Notes under the pieces: generated by a model
Seen by the model: the letters and a program-made list of their open reading frames with translations, nothing else
Databases searched by the model: none
Told to the model about the DNA's origin: nothing
Shown: positions 63,729 to 64,000 of the stretch, one piece after another
How positions within the stretch are numbered: position 1 is the stretch's first letter
How the letters are laid out: each line of letters opens with the position of its first letter
Translations under genes and position numbers: made by a program
DNA from: Flavobacteriaceae bacterium
GTDB lineage: Bacteria; Bacteroidota; Bacteroidia; Flavobacteriales; Flavobacteriaceae
Direction: 5' to 3'
DNA length: 64,000 bases
Assembly: GCA_018669795.1 (NCBI GenBank)
Contig: JABHSQ010000020.1
Location: forward strand, 115,946 to 179,945

Positions 63729-64000
63729 ATGACAACAAAAAACAGCACTACACACCAACCTCTTTTATTAAAAGCAATCGTATTTTTCTTACTATTTACG
63801 GTAGAATTCACATTTGCACAAGCAGCATTAACTGCTTCTGGCGGCGAAGCTGTTGGAGATGGAGGATCTTTAAGTTATACCATAGGACAGGTAGATTATA
63901 TACAGGCGAGTGGTAGTGGAGGTACTGCAAGTCAGGGAGTGCAACAAGCATTTACAATTACAGTTCTAGGTAATGACGATTTTTCAAGCATTGAGCTAAA
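63729..64000 (+). CDS. T9SS-type surface protein, N-terminal part (3' end outside window)
   Basis: 90 codons are visible. A signal peptide (about 1-31, ending TFAQ) is followed by AALTASGGEAVGDGGSLSYT, IGQVDYIQASGSGGTASQGVQQAF. The pattern ASGGxAxGxGGSxSYxxGQVxY and SQGVQQ is typical of short flavobacterial secreted proteins that end in a type IX secretion sorting domain; that domain would be beyond the window. Its first 129 bases closely resemble the chimeric remnant at 11029. Confidence 0.8.
   Translation, partial: MTTKNSTTHQPLLLKAIVFFLLFTVEFTFAQAALTASGGEAVGDGGSLSYTIGQVDYIQASGSGGTASQGVQQAFTITVLGNDDFSSIEL
63796..63857 (+). repeat. Dispersed repeat, copy 2
   Basis: 62 bases matching 11096-11157 at all but one position, lying inside the intact surface-protein gene. 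Confidence 0.9.

Overview
The window is chromosomal DNA of a marine-type Flavobacteriaceae (phylum Bacteroidota). The signs are strong AT richness, start sites that mostly lack Shine-Dalgarno sequences, several promoters of the flavobacterial form (TTG, then TAnnTTTG), and lineage-typical genes: fused SecDF, Rho with a long disordered insert, glutamine synthetase III, BshC, DUF4293, DUF1599, DUF2795, DUF4920 and a type IX secretion (T9SS) style surface protein. Most of it is core housekeeping with short operons. I see no prophage, CRISPR array, defence island, transposase or plasmid functions.

Layout. 1-9.2 kb: the C-terminal half of SecDF, rho, a DUF4293 membrane protein, a phosphodiesterase, truA with an ABC exporter, and the folP-cdaA pair (folate; c-di-AMP). 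9.2-15.3 kb: DUF1599, a DoxX-like membrane protein, an eroded intergenic region holding a chimeric pseudogene, a lone oligopeptide-type permease, a TlpA-like thioredoxin, tpiA, prmA and clpS. 15.3-22.4 kb: tRNA-Arg(ACG), a 51-codon gene, a Ca/Na antiporter, glutamine synthetase III, purM, prfA and pyrF. 22.6-27.8 kb: the fused isobutyryl-CoA mutase IcmF, then a decayed pair (a Cys-rich metallothionein-like ORF with a frameshift and a SigZ-like sigma factor with two nonsense codons), a hypothetical gene and an Lrp regulator. 27.8-36.1 kb: DUF1684, crcB, dipeptidyl peptidase III, an NTP pyrophosphohydrolase, ilvE, DUF4920, mnmD and grpE-dnaJ. 36.4-47.5 kb: an ABC-2 exporter pair, a sigma-54 response regulator without a DNA-binding domain, an M28 peptidase, MATE-YhhN-small ORF-PAP2, and the opposing DUF2911-meaB-GT2-LAB_N operon. 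47.9-60.3 kb: an LTA-synthase-like sulfatase, a tyrosine phosphatase, DUF808, secA, DUF2795, a corrinoid adenosyltransferase coupled to a 55-codon membrane protein, a LolD/MacB-type ATPase, a methyltransferase and an M14 carboxypeptidase. 60.4-64 kb: bshC, a broken surface-protein tail, a membrane-bound AraC-type regulator, and the start of a T9SS surface protein running off the window.

How genes work together. Three B12-related proteins occur in separate operons: IcmF uses adenosylcobalamin, the adenosyltransferase makes it, and MeaB loads or protects a mutase. SecDF and SecA serve the general export pathway that the many signal-peptide and lipoprotein genes depend on. PAP2, GT2, LAB_N and the sulfatase family protein suggest envelope lipid or glycan work. 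GrpE and DnaJ serve DnaK; ClpS serves Clp proteolysis.

The most unusual content is in decayed or very small elements. A signal-peptide segment at 11.03 kb is nearly identical to that of the surface protein at 63.73 kb but is fused to an unrelated C-terminus. Three nonsense codons sit at probable Trp positions. A 31-bp-spaced direct repeat lies between the AraC-type regulator and the surface gene. Several unlisted small genes are present, and the tRNA-Arg has an A19-U56 tertiary pair. I found no convincing new multi-gene system.
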